From Rhizobiales bacterium 63-22 (GTDB taxonomy: Bacteria > Pseudomonadota > Alphaproteobacteria > Rhizobiales > Rhizobiaceae), in NCBI GenBank assembly GCA_001898995.1, contig MKVZ01000006.1:83641-147640 (forward strand): a stretch of 64,000 nt of DNA, read 5' to 3'. This document shows, piece after piece, positions 1 to 8,934 of this stretch. Every line of letters starts with the position of its first letter. Position 1 is the first letter of the stretch. Made by a program: the position numbers and the translations under genes. The notes below the pieces were generated by a model. It was not told the DNA's origin. It did no database searches and saw only the letters and a program-made list of their open reading frames with translations.

Positions 1-598
1 GCGCCGCGATGTAGCGCCCGAAAACCGAGCGGTGGACAGCGAGATAGACCGCAACAGCGCAAACCAGAAGAACAATCATGGGCGTCGGGATTCCGAACAG
101 GCTGGTGCGGGTGATCGCATCGAACGTGCCGGCATATTCCGCACGTGTCAGGTAGATCGGGTTGCCACCCTGCGTGGCCAGCTGCTGCACCGATTTGCCA
201 ATAAAGAGCACACCGAGCGTTGCCAGAAAGGCGTCGATCTTCAGCCGATTGATCAGGAAGGCGTTCAAAAGTCCAACACAGAAAGCAGCAGCCAGCCCGC
301 CGCAGACAGCCCAAAGCCCCATGTAACCGGCCGAGATCATCATGATGAAGACCATGGACGAGAGGTCGATCGCCACGCCGACCGAGAGGTCGATGCCACC
401 TGCGGCAATGACGATGGTCATGCCGAGCGCCACGATGGCGAGCAGCACGACGCGGTTCGAGATCAGGTTGAACAGATTATCGGCCGACAGAAAGCCGTCA
501 GCAAAAATCGAGAAGAAAATGATCACCGCGACAAAGGCCACGATCACGGCATAGTTGGAAAAGGCTTCCACGGAGAGCGTCGCGCTTCTGTTTGTCAT
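1..598 (-). CDS. Ribose-type ABC transporter permease (partial, C-terminus outside window)
   Basis: Inner-membrane permease of the RbsC/YtfT family (BPD_transp_2) for import of a sugar or sugar-like compound. The reading frame starts at 598 (MTNRSATLSVEAF) and stays open to the first base of the window, so about the last third is missing. Alternating hydrophobic helices and the family motif AAGGIDLSVGVAIDLSS (about residues 66-82) are visible. It lies 8 nt after the preceding permease gene, so it is the distal member seen of an operon running SDR, aldolase, binding protein, ATPase, permease, permease. Two different permeases suggest a heterodimeric channel. Substrate is unknown; the aldolase and dehydrogenase point to a polyol or deoxysugar. 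Confidence 0.88.
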   Translation of the reverse strand, partial: MTNRSATLSVEAFSNYAVIVAFVAVIIFFSIFADGFLSADNLFNLISNRVVLLAIVALGMTIVIAAGGIDLSVGVAIDLSSMVFIMMISAGYMGLWAVCGGLAAAFCVGLLNAFLINRLKIDAFLATLGVLFIGKSVQQLATQGGNPIYLTRAEYAGTFDAITRTSLFGIPTPMIVLLVCAVAVYLAVHRSVFGRYIAA

Positions 599-606
599 GA
601 TGGGCC

Positions 607-1608
607 TCAAGACTTTTTCGCAAAGGAGGTGACTGCGACCACCAGCAGGATCAGCACGCCCTGGACACCGCTGACCCAATAGGACGAGACGCCGAGCAGC
701 TGGAAGCCGTTCGCCAGGAAACCGATGAAGAGTGCCGCCAGCAATGTACCGCCGATCGTCGGAATGAAACGCCGCGAAAACACGGTGCCGAGAAGCGCGG
801 CCGCCAAGGCAGGGAGAAGCATCAGCCCTGTTCCGGGCGTAGACGAAGACAGGCGCGTGACGATCAGGATCGCCGCAAGGCTCGCCATCAGGCCGGAAAA
901 GATGTAGCTTCCGTATATGTAGCGACCTGTCGATATGCCCGCCGCGCGCGCCGCTTCGATATGGCCGCCGACCGCATAAAGACGCAGGCCGAGGCTGCTG
1001 AAATGAACGATCCAGATCAGCAACGCAGAGGCGACGAGAAGACACCAGGCGAGTGAACTGACGCCCAGGAAGCGCCCGGAACTGAGCACATCGAGAAGCG
1101 GCGAGGTCGCCGAAATGACCGTGTTCTGCGTGATCGTCAGCTCAAGGCCGGCAGCAATGTTCATGACGGCAAGTGTGCCGAGCAGAGGCATGATCCTGAG
1201 TGATACGATGGCGAAACCGTTGAGAAACCCGACTGCAAGACCAGTTCCGATCGCCGCGAGAAGGGCAATCACGTCGCCATAGCCCTGATTGAGGAGCACC
1301 ACGTAAATGGCGGCGCAAAGCCCCGCATTGGCGGCGACCGACAGGTCGATCCCGCCACGCTGCACATCCGTGCCGGTGCCGATGAAGACGATGGTCATCG
1401 CGTAGGCGAGGAAGCACAGGATGGCCGACTGCTCGATGACATTCAGGATATTGAACGGGCTCGTGAAGCCGCGCGCCGTCATAGCGAAATAGACCATGAT
1501 CCCGCCGAAGGTGAGAAACGCGCCAAGACGAATCAGAAGCCTGACAAGGAAGCGGGAGTTCATTCGGCTCTTCGTGACAATCGGAGCTTGTTCGGCAACC
1601 ACAGTCAT
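607..1608 (-). CDS. Ribose-type ABC transporter permease
   Basis: Inner-membrane permease of the RbsC family, 333 residues, normal length. A hydrophilic N-terminus of about 25 residues is followed by roughly eight to ten hydrophobic segments. The family motif RGGIDLSVAANAGL lies near residues 83-96. The start codon overlaps the stop of the upstream ATPase gene by 4 nt (ATGA), which fixes the start and indicates translational coupling. With the partial permease that follows it would form the membrane pore of the importer. No sequence feature identifies the sugar transported. Confidence 0.92.
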   Translation of the reverse strand: MTVVAEQAPIVTKSRMNSRFLVRLLIRLGAFLTFGGIMVYFAMTARGFTSPFNILNVIEQSAILCFLAYAMTIVFIGTGTDVQRGGIDLSVAANAGLCAAIYVVLLNQGYGDVIALLAAIGTGLAVGFLNGFAIVSLRIMPLLGTLAVMNIAAGLELTITQNTVISATSPLLDVLSSGRFLGVSSLAWCLLVASALLIWIVHFSSLGLRLYAVGGHIEAARAAGISTGRYIYGSYIFSGLMASLAAILIVTRLSSSTPGTGLMLLPALAAALLGTVFSRRFIPTIGGTLLAALFIGFLANGFQLLGVSSYWVSGVQGVLILLVVAVTSFAKKS

Positions 1609-3119
1609 TGCGCTTTCCTCATGTCGGTCTGCGAGGCTCCCGACGCTGCTGCGAGCAGGCGATCGGCGTCAATTTCCCCGCACCGGTATTCATTGATGAT
1701 CTGGCCGCGATATATGACAAGGACACGGTCGCACATCTCGGCGATCTCCTCGAGATCGGACGACACGAAGATCAGCGCCTTACCCTCTGAGGCCAAGCGG
1801 TTGATAAGCCCATAGATTTCGATCTTTGCACCAACGTCGACCGCAACGGTCGGCTCATCGAGCAGGTAAACACGGCTGTTGCACGACAGCCATTTGGCCA
1901 CGACCACCTTCTGCTGGTTACCGCCGGAAAGATTGCGCACCAATGTGTGCCTGTCCGGCGTCTTGATGCCGAGTTCCTTAATGAGGTTGTCGATCGTCTC
2001 GGCTTCCTTGGCCTTGCTGATGAAACCTTTGCTCGACACATCGCCAAGCGAGGCGAGCGAGATGTTCTCGCCGACTGAAAGGCCGACGGCCACACCGTGG
2101 GTACGACGATCCTCGGGGATCATGGCAATGCCATTACCCACCGCATCGGCCGGCGCGCGGAACTTCACCTTGCGTCCGTCGACCTTGATGAATCCGGAAT
2201 TCGGCTGCTTCTGGCCAAACAGGCATTGCAGGAGCTCCTTGTCGCCGGAGCCGAGAAGGCCAGTCAGACCGACAACTTCACCTGCGCGCACGGTGAAGCT
2301 CACGTTCTGGAAGTAGCCGCCCAATGCCAGTCCGTTGACCTCGAGGACAGGTTCGCCGATGTCGACGCTGCGCCGCGGATACATTTCCGACGTGTCGCGG
2401 TTCGTCATCATGTCCACGATGGTCTGGATGCCGACGGCCCGAGGATCAACGACGCCGACATCGGTGCCGTTGCGCAGCACGGTTACAGTGTCGCAGATTT
2501 CCTCGATCTCCGACATATAATGCGAGATGAAAACGATGGCCAAACCTTCGGCCTTCAGGCGCCGCAACACCACGAAAAGGCTGTCGACTTCCTTCTTGAT
2601 CAGTGCCGCCGTCGGCTCGTCCAGCACCAGAACCCTTGCATTTTTGGCGAGCGCCCGCGTGATCTGGACGATCTTCTGTTGCGCGGTCGACAACTCGGAA
2701 ATCAGGGTGCGAGGGTCGATGGAAAGCGAGAAATAACGCTTCAGCAATTCAGATGCGCGGCGGTTCATCGCGCCGTAATTGATAAACGGTCCGAAACGCG
2801 GCTCGTTACGCAGAAAGATCGCCTCGGCGATAGTTGCGGTTGGAACGAGCAGCCGGTCCTGGTGAATGAAGTGAACCCCCTCCTCCTCAATGCTCGCAGG
2901 GGTGATCGCACGCAAGTCCTTCCCGTAGACCGAAACCGTACCGCCGTCTCGGCCGTAGATGCCGGCCAGAACCTTGATGATTGTCGATTTGCCTGCGCCG
3001 TTCTGGCCGACAAGACCATGGATCGTTCCTGAGGCAACCTTCAGGTTTGCGTTTTCCAAAGCCTTAACGGGGCCGAAGGTCTTGTTGACCCCGCGCATGT
3101 CGATGGCGATCTCACTCAT
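1605..3119 (-). CDS. Sugar ABC transporter ATP-binding protein (RbsA-like, double ABC domain)
   Basis: Cytoplasmic ATPase with two tandem ABC domains, about 504 residues, the RbsA/MglA layout. Domain 1 has Walker A GQNGAGKST (38-46), signature LSTAQQK and Walker B VLVLDEPTAAL. Domain 2 has the degenerate P-loop GLLGSGDKE usual in this family, signature LSGGNQQK and YLLDEPTVAVD. The ATG at 3119 (MSEIAIDMRG) is preferred because homologues begin there and a purine-rich stretch precedes it; an in-frame GTG at 3131 would add four residues. It energises the two permeases downstream. Confidence 0.93.
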   Translation of the reverse strand: MSEIAIDMRGVNKTFGPVKALENANLKVASGTIHGLVGQNGAGKSTIIKVLAGIYGRDGGTVSVYGKDLRAITPASIEEEGVHFIHQDRLLVPTATIAEAIFLRNEPRFGPFINYGAMNRRASELLKRYFSLSIDPRTLISELSTAQQKIVQITRALAKNARVLVLDEPTAALIKKEVDSLFVVLRRLKAEGLAIVFISHYMSEIEEICDTVTVLRNGTDVGVVDPRAVGIQTIVDMMTNRDTSEMYPRRSVDIGEPVLEVNGLALGGYFQNVSFTVRAGEVVGLTGLLGSGDKELLQCLFGQKQPNSGFIKVDGRKVKFRAPADAVGNGIAMIPEDRRTHGVAVGLSVGENISLASLGDVSSKGFISKAKEAETIDNLIKELGIKTPDRHTLVRNLSGGNQQKVVVAKWLSCNSRVYLLDEPTVAVDVGAKIEIYGLINRLASEGKALIFVSSDLEEIAEMCDRVLVIYRGQIINEYRCGEIDADRLLAAASGASQTDMRKAQ

Positions 3120-3191
3120 GCCAAACCCCACTTCCGCATGTTAGGAGGTCACGCACCGCCTTCGAAAAGAAAGGCAGTGCGTGTCTTGCAG

Positions 3192-4187
3192 TCACTTCTT
3201 CGGGAGGAAGTCCTTGCCTATCGTGGAGACGTTTTCCTTGTTCAGCAGAACAGCCGGAACGAAGGTGAAAGGCGGCACCGGCTTGCCATTGAGATAGGCA
3301 GCCACGTTGCGAGCGGCTTGTACGCCGATCTTGTAAGGCTGCTGGGCAGCGACTGCGCCTGCCGGCGACTTTGGATCGGCGACCATTTCGACATAATCCG
3401 GGCTGCCGTCCACGCCATAGGTCTTGACGTCGGTACGGCCAGCAGCCTGGATCGCCTGGGTGGCGCCGACCATCGGCACGTCCCAGCACGCCCAGATGGC
3501 CTTGAGGCCGCTATCCTTGCCGTTCTTGGTCAGCACATCGGTCGTGTCCGAATAAGCCTGCTGCACCGTGTTCGGGATCACGTCGCGAAGTTCCGGCTTG
3601 ATGACCTGGATCTCGGGGAAGGACTTCAGCACATACATGAGCTGATCGTAGCGGATTTTGCAAACCGGAACCGAGTAGAAACCGTTGAAGACGGCTACCT
3701 TGCCCTTGCCGCCCATGTCCTGAACCATCTGCAGCGCCAGTTCCGCACCGATATCATAATTGTTGGACGTGGTGTTGTTGATGGCAAACGGGGTTGCCGT
3801 ATCGACCGTGAAGAGTGGAATGCCCGCTTCCTTGATCTTCTTCAGCCACGGATTGAGCACATCGAGGTTGCCGAGCTGCTCAAGGATGGCGTCAGGCTTC
3901 TGCGCAATCAGCGTCTGCAACTGGCTGACCTGAGTCTGATCGTTGCGGCCGGCGTCGAGCGCGATCACTTTTGCGCCCAAGCGCTTCAGTTCATCGATCT
4001 GGCCCTGATACGCCTTCAGGTCCCAATTATGGTCGGTGCCGACAGCGGAAATACCGATCGTCTTGCCCTTTAGCGACAGACCTTCGTCGCTATCCGCATG
4101 CGCCGCCATCGGCAGAACGGAAAGAGCGGCGGCAAGGGCTGCAAGCTTCACCGTCGCACGACGGCTCATGTTCATGGAACGATGCAT
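3192..4187 (-). CDS. Periplasmic sugar-binding protein (Peripla_BP_4, ribose-binding type)
   Basis: Secreted substrate-binding protein of the ribose/galactose-binding family, 331 residues. A cleavable signal peptide is clear: basic start, hydrophobic core LAALAAALSVLPM and an AHA-D cleavage region near residue 32. The mature part begins LKGKTIGISAVGTDHNW, the usual first strand of this fold. An AGGAGG ribosome site about 8 nt before 4187 supports this start. The gene lies 72 nt after the aldolase gene and ahead of the ATPase and permeases. Ligand unknown. The run VPVCKIRYDQL contains a cysteine, which is unremarkable. Confidence 0.92.
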   Translation of the reverse strand: MHRSMNMSRRATVKLAALAAALSVLPMAAHADSDEGLSLKGKTIGISAVGTDHNWDLKAYQGQIDELKRLGAKVIALDAGRNDQTQVSQLQTLIAQKPDAILEQLGNLDVLNPWLKKIKEAGIPLFTVDTATPFAINNTTSNNYDIGAELALQMVQDMGGKGKVAVFNGFYSVPVCKIRYDQLMYVLKSFPEIQVIKPELRDVIPNTVQQAYSDTTDVLTKNGKDSGLKAIWACWDVPMVGATQAIQAAGRTDVKTYGVDGSPDYVEMVADPKSPAGAVAAQQPYKIGVQAARNVAAYLNGKPVPPFTFVPAVLLNKENVSTIGKDFLPKK

Positions 4188-4259
4188 TTGAACTCCTCCT
4201 CTTTTGCATCAATTCAACGGCGCCGAACTCCCTTTCGACGCCAATTGGTTCATTCGTCG

Positions 4260-4916
4260 TCAGCCGGCGTGACCGTAACCGTTCATCCGGCTGATGACAT
4301 TCTCAATTTCTTCGACGCTGAGCAGCGGCGGCTCCCCGAAGGGCAAACAGGCAAGATATTGCTTTGCGAGGGTTTCGATCTCGACGGCCATCCACATGGC
4401 GCGATCGAGCGTTCGTCCTGTCGCAATCATCCCGTGATGCCCGAGCAGGCAGGCCGCCCGGCCTGAAAGGGCGGCAAGCGCGTTACGCGACAACTCGTCC
4501 GTGCCAAAGGTCGCATAAGGGGCGCAACGCACATCATGCCCGCCCGTGATGGCAATCATGTAATGGAGCGGCGGAATGCCCTTGCCCATGATCGACAGGG
4601 TCGTGCAGGCATAGGGATGAGCGTGGACAATCGCGCCGACATCGCTCTTGGTGCGCATGATATCCAGATGGAACCGCCACTCCGAGGACGGTGTCCTGTT
4701 CCCGGCAACCGAACCGTCAAAGCCCATCCAGACAATGTCTTCGGGCTTCATCTCCTTGTAGGGCATGGATGTGGGCGTGATCAGTATTCCGTCATTCCAG
4801 CGCACTGAAATGTTTCCCGATGTACCCTGGTTAATGCCCACACGGTTCATCTCGAGACAAGCCGCGATAATGGCCTCGCGAACATCGCGTTCAGGACCGG
4901 TTGAAAAGTTGCTCAT
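4260..4916 (-). CDS. Class II aldolase/adducin family protein (fuculose-phosphate aldolase-like)
   Basis: Zn-dependent aldolase of the FucA/RhaD/AraD type, 218 residues, normal length. Visible are the glycine loop NQGTSGNIS (about 24-32), the ITPTSMPY phosphate loop, the SSEW glutamate proposed as catalytic in the family, the zinc histidines HAHPYACTT and the later LLGHHGM. It would split a ketose-1-phosphate, or an acid analogue, into a C3 or C2 unit and an aldehyde. The gene starts 11 nt after the dehydrogenase gene, so both are in the importer operon. Start at 4916 (MSNFSTGPERD) was chosen because the longer frame upstream reads antisense-like sequence in the overlapping SDR gene. A decarboxylase or epimerase role is possible in this superfamily. 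Confidence 0.88.
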   Translation of the reverse strand: MSNFSTGPERDVREAIIAACLEMNRVGINQGTSGNISVRWNDGILITPTSMPYKEMKPEDIVWMGFDGSVAGNRTPSSEWRFHLDIMRTKSDVGAIVHAHPYACTTLSIMGKGIPPLHYMIAITGGHDVRCAPYATFGTDELSRNALAALSGRAACLLGHHGMIATGRTLDRAMWMAVEIETLAKQYLACLPFGEPPLLSVEEIENVISRMNGYGHAG

Positions 4917-4927
4917 GCCTGCCTCAT

Positions 4928-5722
4928 TCAAATGCTGGTGTAGCCGCCATCGACGGCGATGATCGAACCGGTCATGTATGACGATGCTGCCGAGGCGAGA
5001 AAAACTACCAGCGATGCGATTTCCCGAGGTTCGGCCAGTCGCCCCATGGGCGTCATGTCGAGCCATGTGTTGAACAATTCCGGCCGCGCCCGCATGGCGA
5101 GCGTCATCTCCGTGGCGACGTAACCCGGTGCGAGCGCATTGACCCGCACGCCTGATTTCGCCCATTCCACAGCGAGCGCCTTGGTCAACTGATGGATTGC
5201 ACCCTTGGACGCCATGTAGCTTGCCGCAAACTGCGGGCGGTTGACGATCGTCCCGGACATCGAGCCCATGTTGACGATGGAACCGCCGCCTGCCTCGATC
5301 ATACGCGCGCCGAAAGTGCGGCAGCACCAGAAGGTTCCGTTGACATTCACGTCCATGACACGCCGCCAATCTTCGTCGCTGACATCAACGGCAGTGTGAA
5401 GCTGGGCAATGCCCGCGGAATTGAGAAGCGTGTGGATTCGACCGGCCCGCTCATGGATACGTTCGGCCGCCGCATTGACCTGCTTCGGATCGGTGACATC
5501 GACAACGCTCGTCTCGACCCGGATGCCCTCCCCAGCGAGAGTGCCTGCGGCTGCGAAAAGTGCTTCGCTACTGGAATCGACAAGCTCAACTGCCGCGCCG
5601 CACTGCCCGAGCGCACGCGCGGATTCAAGCCCGATACCGCTTGCGCCGCCTGTAACGACAGCGGTCTGACCTGACAGATCGAGGGCACTCGAATAACGCA
5701 AAGCTTCCTCCCCTTCGGACAT
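4928..5722 (-). CDS. Short-chain dehydrogenase/reductase (SDR family)
   Basis: Classical NAD(P)-dependent SDR of 264 residues. Rossmann motif TGGASGIG (about 20-27), LNSAG, catalytic serine in NMGSMSG, catalytic YMASK and the C-terminal AVDGGYTSI are all present. An aspartate after the second strand (LVDSSS) favours NAD. It is the first gene of the sugar-importer operon. Its promoter region (5723-5885) holds two copies of a motif also found at 12096. Probably oxidises a polyol or hydroxy-acid that is later cleaved by the aldolase; exact substrate unknown. Confidence 0.9.
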   Translation of the reverse strand: MSEGEEALRYSSALDLSGQTAVVTGGASGIGLESARALGQCGAAVELVDSSSEALFAAAGTLAGEGIRVETSVVDVTDPKQVNAAAERIHERAGRIHTLLNSAGIAQLHTAVDVSDEDWRRVMDVNVNGTFWCCRTFGARMIEAGGGSIVNMGSMSGTIVNRPQFAASYMASKGAIHQLTKALAVEWAKSGVRVNALAPGYVATEMTLAMRARPELFNTWLDMTPMGRLAEPREIASLVVFLASAASSYMTGSIIAVDGGYTSI

Positions 5723-5821
5723 CGACCCGCCGACCCGCCCGAAGCTCCAGATTTTCGTTCATGACGTTTATGGGAGTTGGTTTTCTCTCCCTGTCCGTAC
5801 GATGCAGTGACACCGGACCAA

Positions 5822-5877
5822 TGTCAATCTGGTTATTACCATAAATTAAAAAATTTTTGGATATTACCAGAATAAAG
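5822..5877. promoter_or_regulatory. Putative GntR operator pair in the SDR-operon promoter
   Basis: On the minus strand 5822-5836 reads ATAACCAGATTGACA. A second, weaker copy on the plus strand near 5864-5874 reads TTACCAGAATA. The first matches ATAACCAGAATGTCA at 12096-12110 with two differences in 15. Both lie in the AT-rich gap between the GntR gene and the operon it precedes. Assignment to that GntR protein is inferred from position. Confidence 0.5.
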
Positions 5878-5885
5878 GTCTGGAA

Positions 5886-6725
5886 TCAGTTCTTGAAGGC
5901 GCCCGTGGAGACGTGGATGCGTGCCACAGCGGAGTTGTAGAAGGCGCGATAATATTCGAGGGGGGCGTCGTTCGTATCATAGGCGATCGATTCGATCGAG
6001 ATGACCGGCTGTCCGGGATCGATCTCAAGGCGCCGGGCGACGTCTTCATGCGGCATAGCGGCAGTAAACCAGCGTTCGGCGCGTTGTGAAACGAGCCCGT
6101 ATCGGTCCTTCAGAATCTGGAATATCGACTGGTCGGAGATATCGATGTTTTCCATCTCCGGCACCTTATGGCCCGGTAGCGAGATGAGCGTGTGCGTGAT
6201 GGGGCGACCGTCAGAGCAGTAGATGCGGCCAACGCGAATGACAGTTCCGTTCGGCGGCAAATCGAAAACACGCTTCTCCTCCTCATCGGGCTTTGCCCGG
6301 CGGAATTCGAAGGTCTGCGAAGTCACCTTGTGGCCCCGCGCCTCAAGGTCCGAGTGGACCGAGACGTTGGAGGTCAGGAAGTTTGTTTCCATACGTGGAC
6401 GCGAAACGAAAATGCCGCGGCGTGGAACCTTGGTGACAAGTCCCTCGTCCGAAAGGCCCGCGAGTGCCGCTCTGACCACGGGCCGGGACACGTCGAACAG
6501 CTCGCACATCGTCTGCTCGGATGGCAACGGATCGTCGGGGCCAAAGAGCTTCCGATCGATCCGGTCGGCAAGCGCATTTTTCAGTTGTACCCATAGAGGT
6601 ATGGAGCTTGCCCGGTCGATGAGACCGGCAGCGCTGATTTCAGCCAGCAGTTCCACGTTGCGACTGTCTTCCTTGACATTGCGCGGCCTGCCTCTGCCAC
6701 GCTTCTCAAGTATTTCTGTCGCCAT
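5886..6725 (-). CDS. GntR-family transcriptional regulator (HutC/UTRA subfamily)
   Basis: DNA-binding regulator of 279 residues. The N-terminal 35 residues are an unusual extension with an AT-hook-like KRGRGRPRNVK. A winged helix follows (about 42-110, with LPSEQTMCELFDVSRPVVR as the recognition part), then a UTRA ligand-binding domain (about 130-270). It stands between two operons on the same strand, 109 nt after the MFS gene and 163 nt before the SDR gene. The shared motif upstream of the SDR gene and in the 12.1 kb divergent promoter suggests it controls both. The effector is probably a pathway intermediate. Confidence 0.9.
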   Translation of the reverse strand: MATEILEKRGRGRPRNVKEDSRNVELLAEISAAGLIDRASSIPLWVQLKNALADRIDRKLFGPDDPLPSEQTMCELFDVSRPVVRAALAGLSDEGLVTKVPRRGIFVSRPRMETNFLTSNVSVHSDLEARGHKVTSQTFEFRRAKPDEEEKRVFDLPPNGTVIRVGRIYCSDGRPITHTLISLPGHKVPEMENIDISDQSIFQILKDRYGLVSQRAERWFTAAMPHEDVARRLEIDPGQPVISIESIAYDTNDAPLEYYRAFYNSAVARIHVSTGAFKN

Positions 6726-6834
6726 GTCCTCTCCCTGCGGATGCGCGCCCGAACCGATTCACTGAAACGATGCAGGCCAAGGGAAATGAATTAAAGCGAA
6801 CTCTCGCTGACTTCAAGCTGTCACAGCAAGACAA

Positions 6835-8058
6835 CTATCGCGCGCCGTGAGCGAGCCGTGCCGCCTCCGGCGTGGCCCTGAGGATCAGCATGGCCGCAAT
6901 GCCGGCAACCGGACCCGGCACAAGCAAGAGGAAGGCCCATCGCCAGCCGCCAATAGCACCGGCAAAGAGCGGCGTAAGCCATATCGCCACTACAGTCAGC
7001 GCAAAGCCCACAGCCATCTGCATCGTGAGCGCCGTCCCGACAAGGCGCTGGTCGCTCAATTCCGTCACCGCAGCGGAAAATTGCGCGCTGTCTCCAATGA
7101 TCGCCATGCCCCAGACGACCGCGACCACTGCCAAAAGCCAGGGCGGGCCTGTGAAGACGAATCCGATCAGGACGGCGCAGAGCCCTGACACGGCCATCAT
7201 TCCGGCCGTGGTGAAGCAGCGCCCGATCCTGTCGGACAAGATCCCGCCAAGCAGGCAGCCGACAAAGCCGGACGCGACGACCACGAAACTGAACATCGAC
7301 ACCGAGCCGAACGGAATTATCGTCAATCCCTTCGATGCCGCATTGAGGAAAGCGAGAATCCAGGCCCACATTGCGTAGAGTTCCCACATGTGTCCGAAAT
7401 AGCCGAGATTGGCGAGAAAGACCGGCTTCGAGCCCAGAACCTTGACAATCTGCGCGGGATTGAACGTTGCCTTGCCGAAGGGAAAGGGGCCTTCCGCGAT
7501 GGCGAGACCGAACAGGCCGGCGGCAAACAGGCTCGCGCCGGAGGACAGGAGAACGACCGTGCGCCAGTCGGCACCATCCATCAATGCTCGAAACAGGTGT
7601 GGGATGGAGGAGCCGAGCGTCAGCGCGCCGATCAAGAAGCCGAGCGCAAGCCCCCTGCCCTTTACAAACCAGGTCGCCATCAACTTGAGCGCTGGCGGAT
7701 AGACCCCGGCGAGCGCAAGACCCGTTGCAAACCGCGCGAGGATGGCTGCAACCGGCGGCGGATCGAGCAGGAGACACGCGTTGGCAACCGCGGCCAGGAC
7801 GCTGGAGACAGCGATCAGTCGGTTCATCTTCACGAGGTCAGGCAGGTTCACCAGCGATGTCATGAGAGCGCCGGTTACGAAGCCGACCTGCACGGCATTG
7901 GTAAACCACGCCGCCTCGGCTGGCGTAAGACCATTCTCCCGAATGAGATCCGGCAGTATGGCTGTTGCCGAAAACCAGGTCGTCAATGCGCCGACCACGC
8001 CGAGACAGATCAATCCCAGAGCCTGCCAGCGACGGAAGTCATGCGCATCGTCGGCCAT
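6835..8058 (-). CDS. MFS transporter
   Basis: Major facilitator superfamily transporter, 407 residues, about twelve hydrophobic segments. The motif GGILSDRIGRCFT lies in the central loop, the position where this superfamily repeats its TM2-3 motif. Start at 8058 (MADDAHDFRRWQALGL) was chosen because it is one base after the stop of the MaoC gene (TGA-G-ATG), the coupling seen throughout this operon; longer starts would overlap that gene. Probably imports or exports the substrate of the adjacent acyl-CoA enzymes, for example a small keto acid. Substrate not determinable from sequence. Confidence 0.88.
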   Translation of the reverse strand: MADDAHDFRRWQALGLICLGVVGALTTWFSATAILPDLIRENGLTPAEAAWFTNAVQVGFVTGALMTSLVNLPDLVKMNRLIAVSSVLAAVANACLLLDPPPVAAILARFATGLALAGVYPPALKLMATWFVKGRGLALGFLIGALTLGSSIPHLFRALMDGADWRTVVLLSSGASLFAAGLFGLAIAEGPFPFGKATFNPAQIVKVLGSKPVFLANLGYFGHMWELYAMWAWILAFLNAASKGLTIIPFGSVSMFSFVVVASGFVGCLLGGILSDRIGRCFTTAGMMAVSGLCAVLIGFVFTGPPWLLAVVAVVWGMAIIGDSAQFSAAVTELSDQRLVGTALTMQMAVGFALTVVAIWLTPLFAGAIGGWRWAFLLLVPGPVAGIAAMLILRATPEAARLAHGAR

Positions 8059-8059
8059 C

Positions 8060-8509
8060 TCAGAGCCCTTGCAGAGGCATCGTATAGGTGACAGCCGTGC
8101 CTTCGACACAGATGTCGCCGGCGCTATCATAGACCGAGACTTTCAGCTGGCAGATCGGCTTGTCCGGCCGCACGGACACCACCTCGACGCGCCCGGTAAT
8201 GGTTTCGCCCACGCCGACCGCCTTCCTGAAATTGAGATTGGTGTTGAGAAATACCGTTCCGGGACCGGGAATATCCTCGGCGACACAGGCGTTGAGGATG
8301 CCGGTGGTCACGCCGCCCTGCACGATCAGCTTGCCGAAGGAGGTCTTCTTCGCCAGAGCCTCGTCGTAATGAACGGGATTGCGGTCTCCGGTCATATCGG
8401 TAAAGGCTGATATGTCCTCCATGCGCGTCGTCCGGCTGCGCTCGGCTATCGCACCTTCCGCCGGCATGCCCTTTATCACACCGTCCCAGCCGCTTTTGGT
8501 CTCGCTCAT
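8060..8509 (-). CDS. MaoC-like hotdog-fold hydratase
   Basis: (R)-enoyl-CoA hydratase-type protein of 149 residues. The hydratase motif GDRNPVHYDEALA (about 52-64) carries the Asp and His of the MaoC catalytic dyad, followed by the family's FGKLIVQGG. Start 8509 overlaps the DUF35 stop by 4 nt. The gene order thiolase-like, DUF35, MaoC matches the parts of the steroid side-chain hydratase/aldolase (Ltp2, ChsH2, ChsH1), so it may act on an enoyl-CoA held by a multi-subunit complex. A thioesterase-like role cannot be excluded. Confidence 0.85.
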   Translation of the reverse strand: MSETKSGWDGVIKGMPAEGAIAERSRTTRMEDISAFTDMTGDRNPVHYDEALAKKTSFGKLIVQGGVTTGILNACVAEDIPGPGTVFLNTNLNFRKAVGVGETITGRVEVVSVRPDKPICQLKVSVYDSAGDICVEGTAVTYTMPLQGL

Positions 8510-8934
8510 GACTGATCTCCGTTGTTTTCGATTTTGAAGGCCGGCAGCACCCGGCCGCCGATTTCGGTTGGCTGCATGACAAGCCGGTTTCCGACGCGGG
8601 GCCCTTGCCCGTCGGAGAGGATCAGGGAAAGCATGGTCGGCCCCTCCTCCAGTTCGACAAGCCCGACCGTATAAGGCGCCGCCGGTAGCCAGCCCGGATG
8701 GCCGGGCTTGTGGATCGTGGAAAAAGATTTCAGGCGACCGCGCCCTGACGCGTCGCTCCAGCGCAGGTTTGCGCTCCAGCAATGCGGGCAGATTTCGCGC
8801 GGGTAGAAGACGGCGCGAGCGCAATCGTCACAGCGCTGGATAAGAAGCCGGCCTTCGCTGGCCGCCGCCCAGAACGGCCGGGTCAGCTCCGTCTGTGTCG
8901 GTCCGGGGACCTTGAGTTCCGCAAGATCGATCAT
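8506..8934 (-). CDS. DUF35 zinc-ribbon/OB-fold acyl-CoA-associated protein
   Basis: Protein of 142 residues with a zinc ribbon formed by two CxxC pairs (CDDC about residue 35 and CPHC about 49) followed by an OB-fold (from RGRLKSFSTIHK). Members of this family partner SCP2-type thiolases and MaoC hydratases and help bind CoA. It overlaps both neighbours by 4 nt, so it is likely made in fixed ratio with them. No catalytic function of its own is expected. Confidence 0.88.
   Translation of the reverse strand: MIDLAELKVPGPTQTELTRPFWAAASEGRLLIQRCDDCARAVFYPREICPHCWSANLRWSDASGRGRLKSFSTIHKPGHPGWLPAAPYTVGLVELEEGPTMLSLILSDGQGPRVGNRLVMQPTEIGGRVLPAFKIENNGDQS

Noticed and set aside
32..682. Plus-strand open frame of 216 codons at the window start
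   Set aside because: It is the complement of a clear ABC permease on the minus strand; its composition is typical of a shadow frame, rich in Asp, His and Arg.
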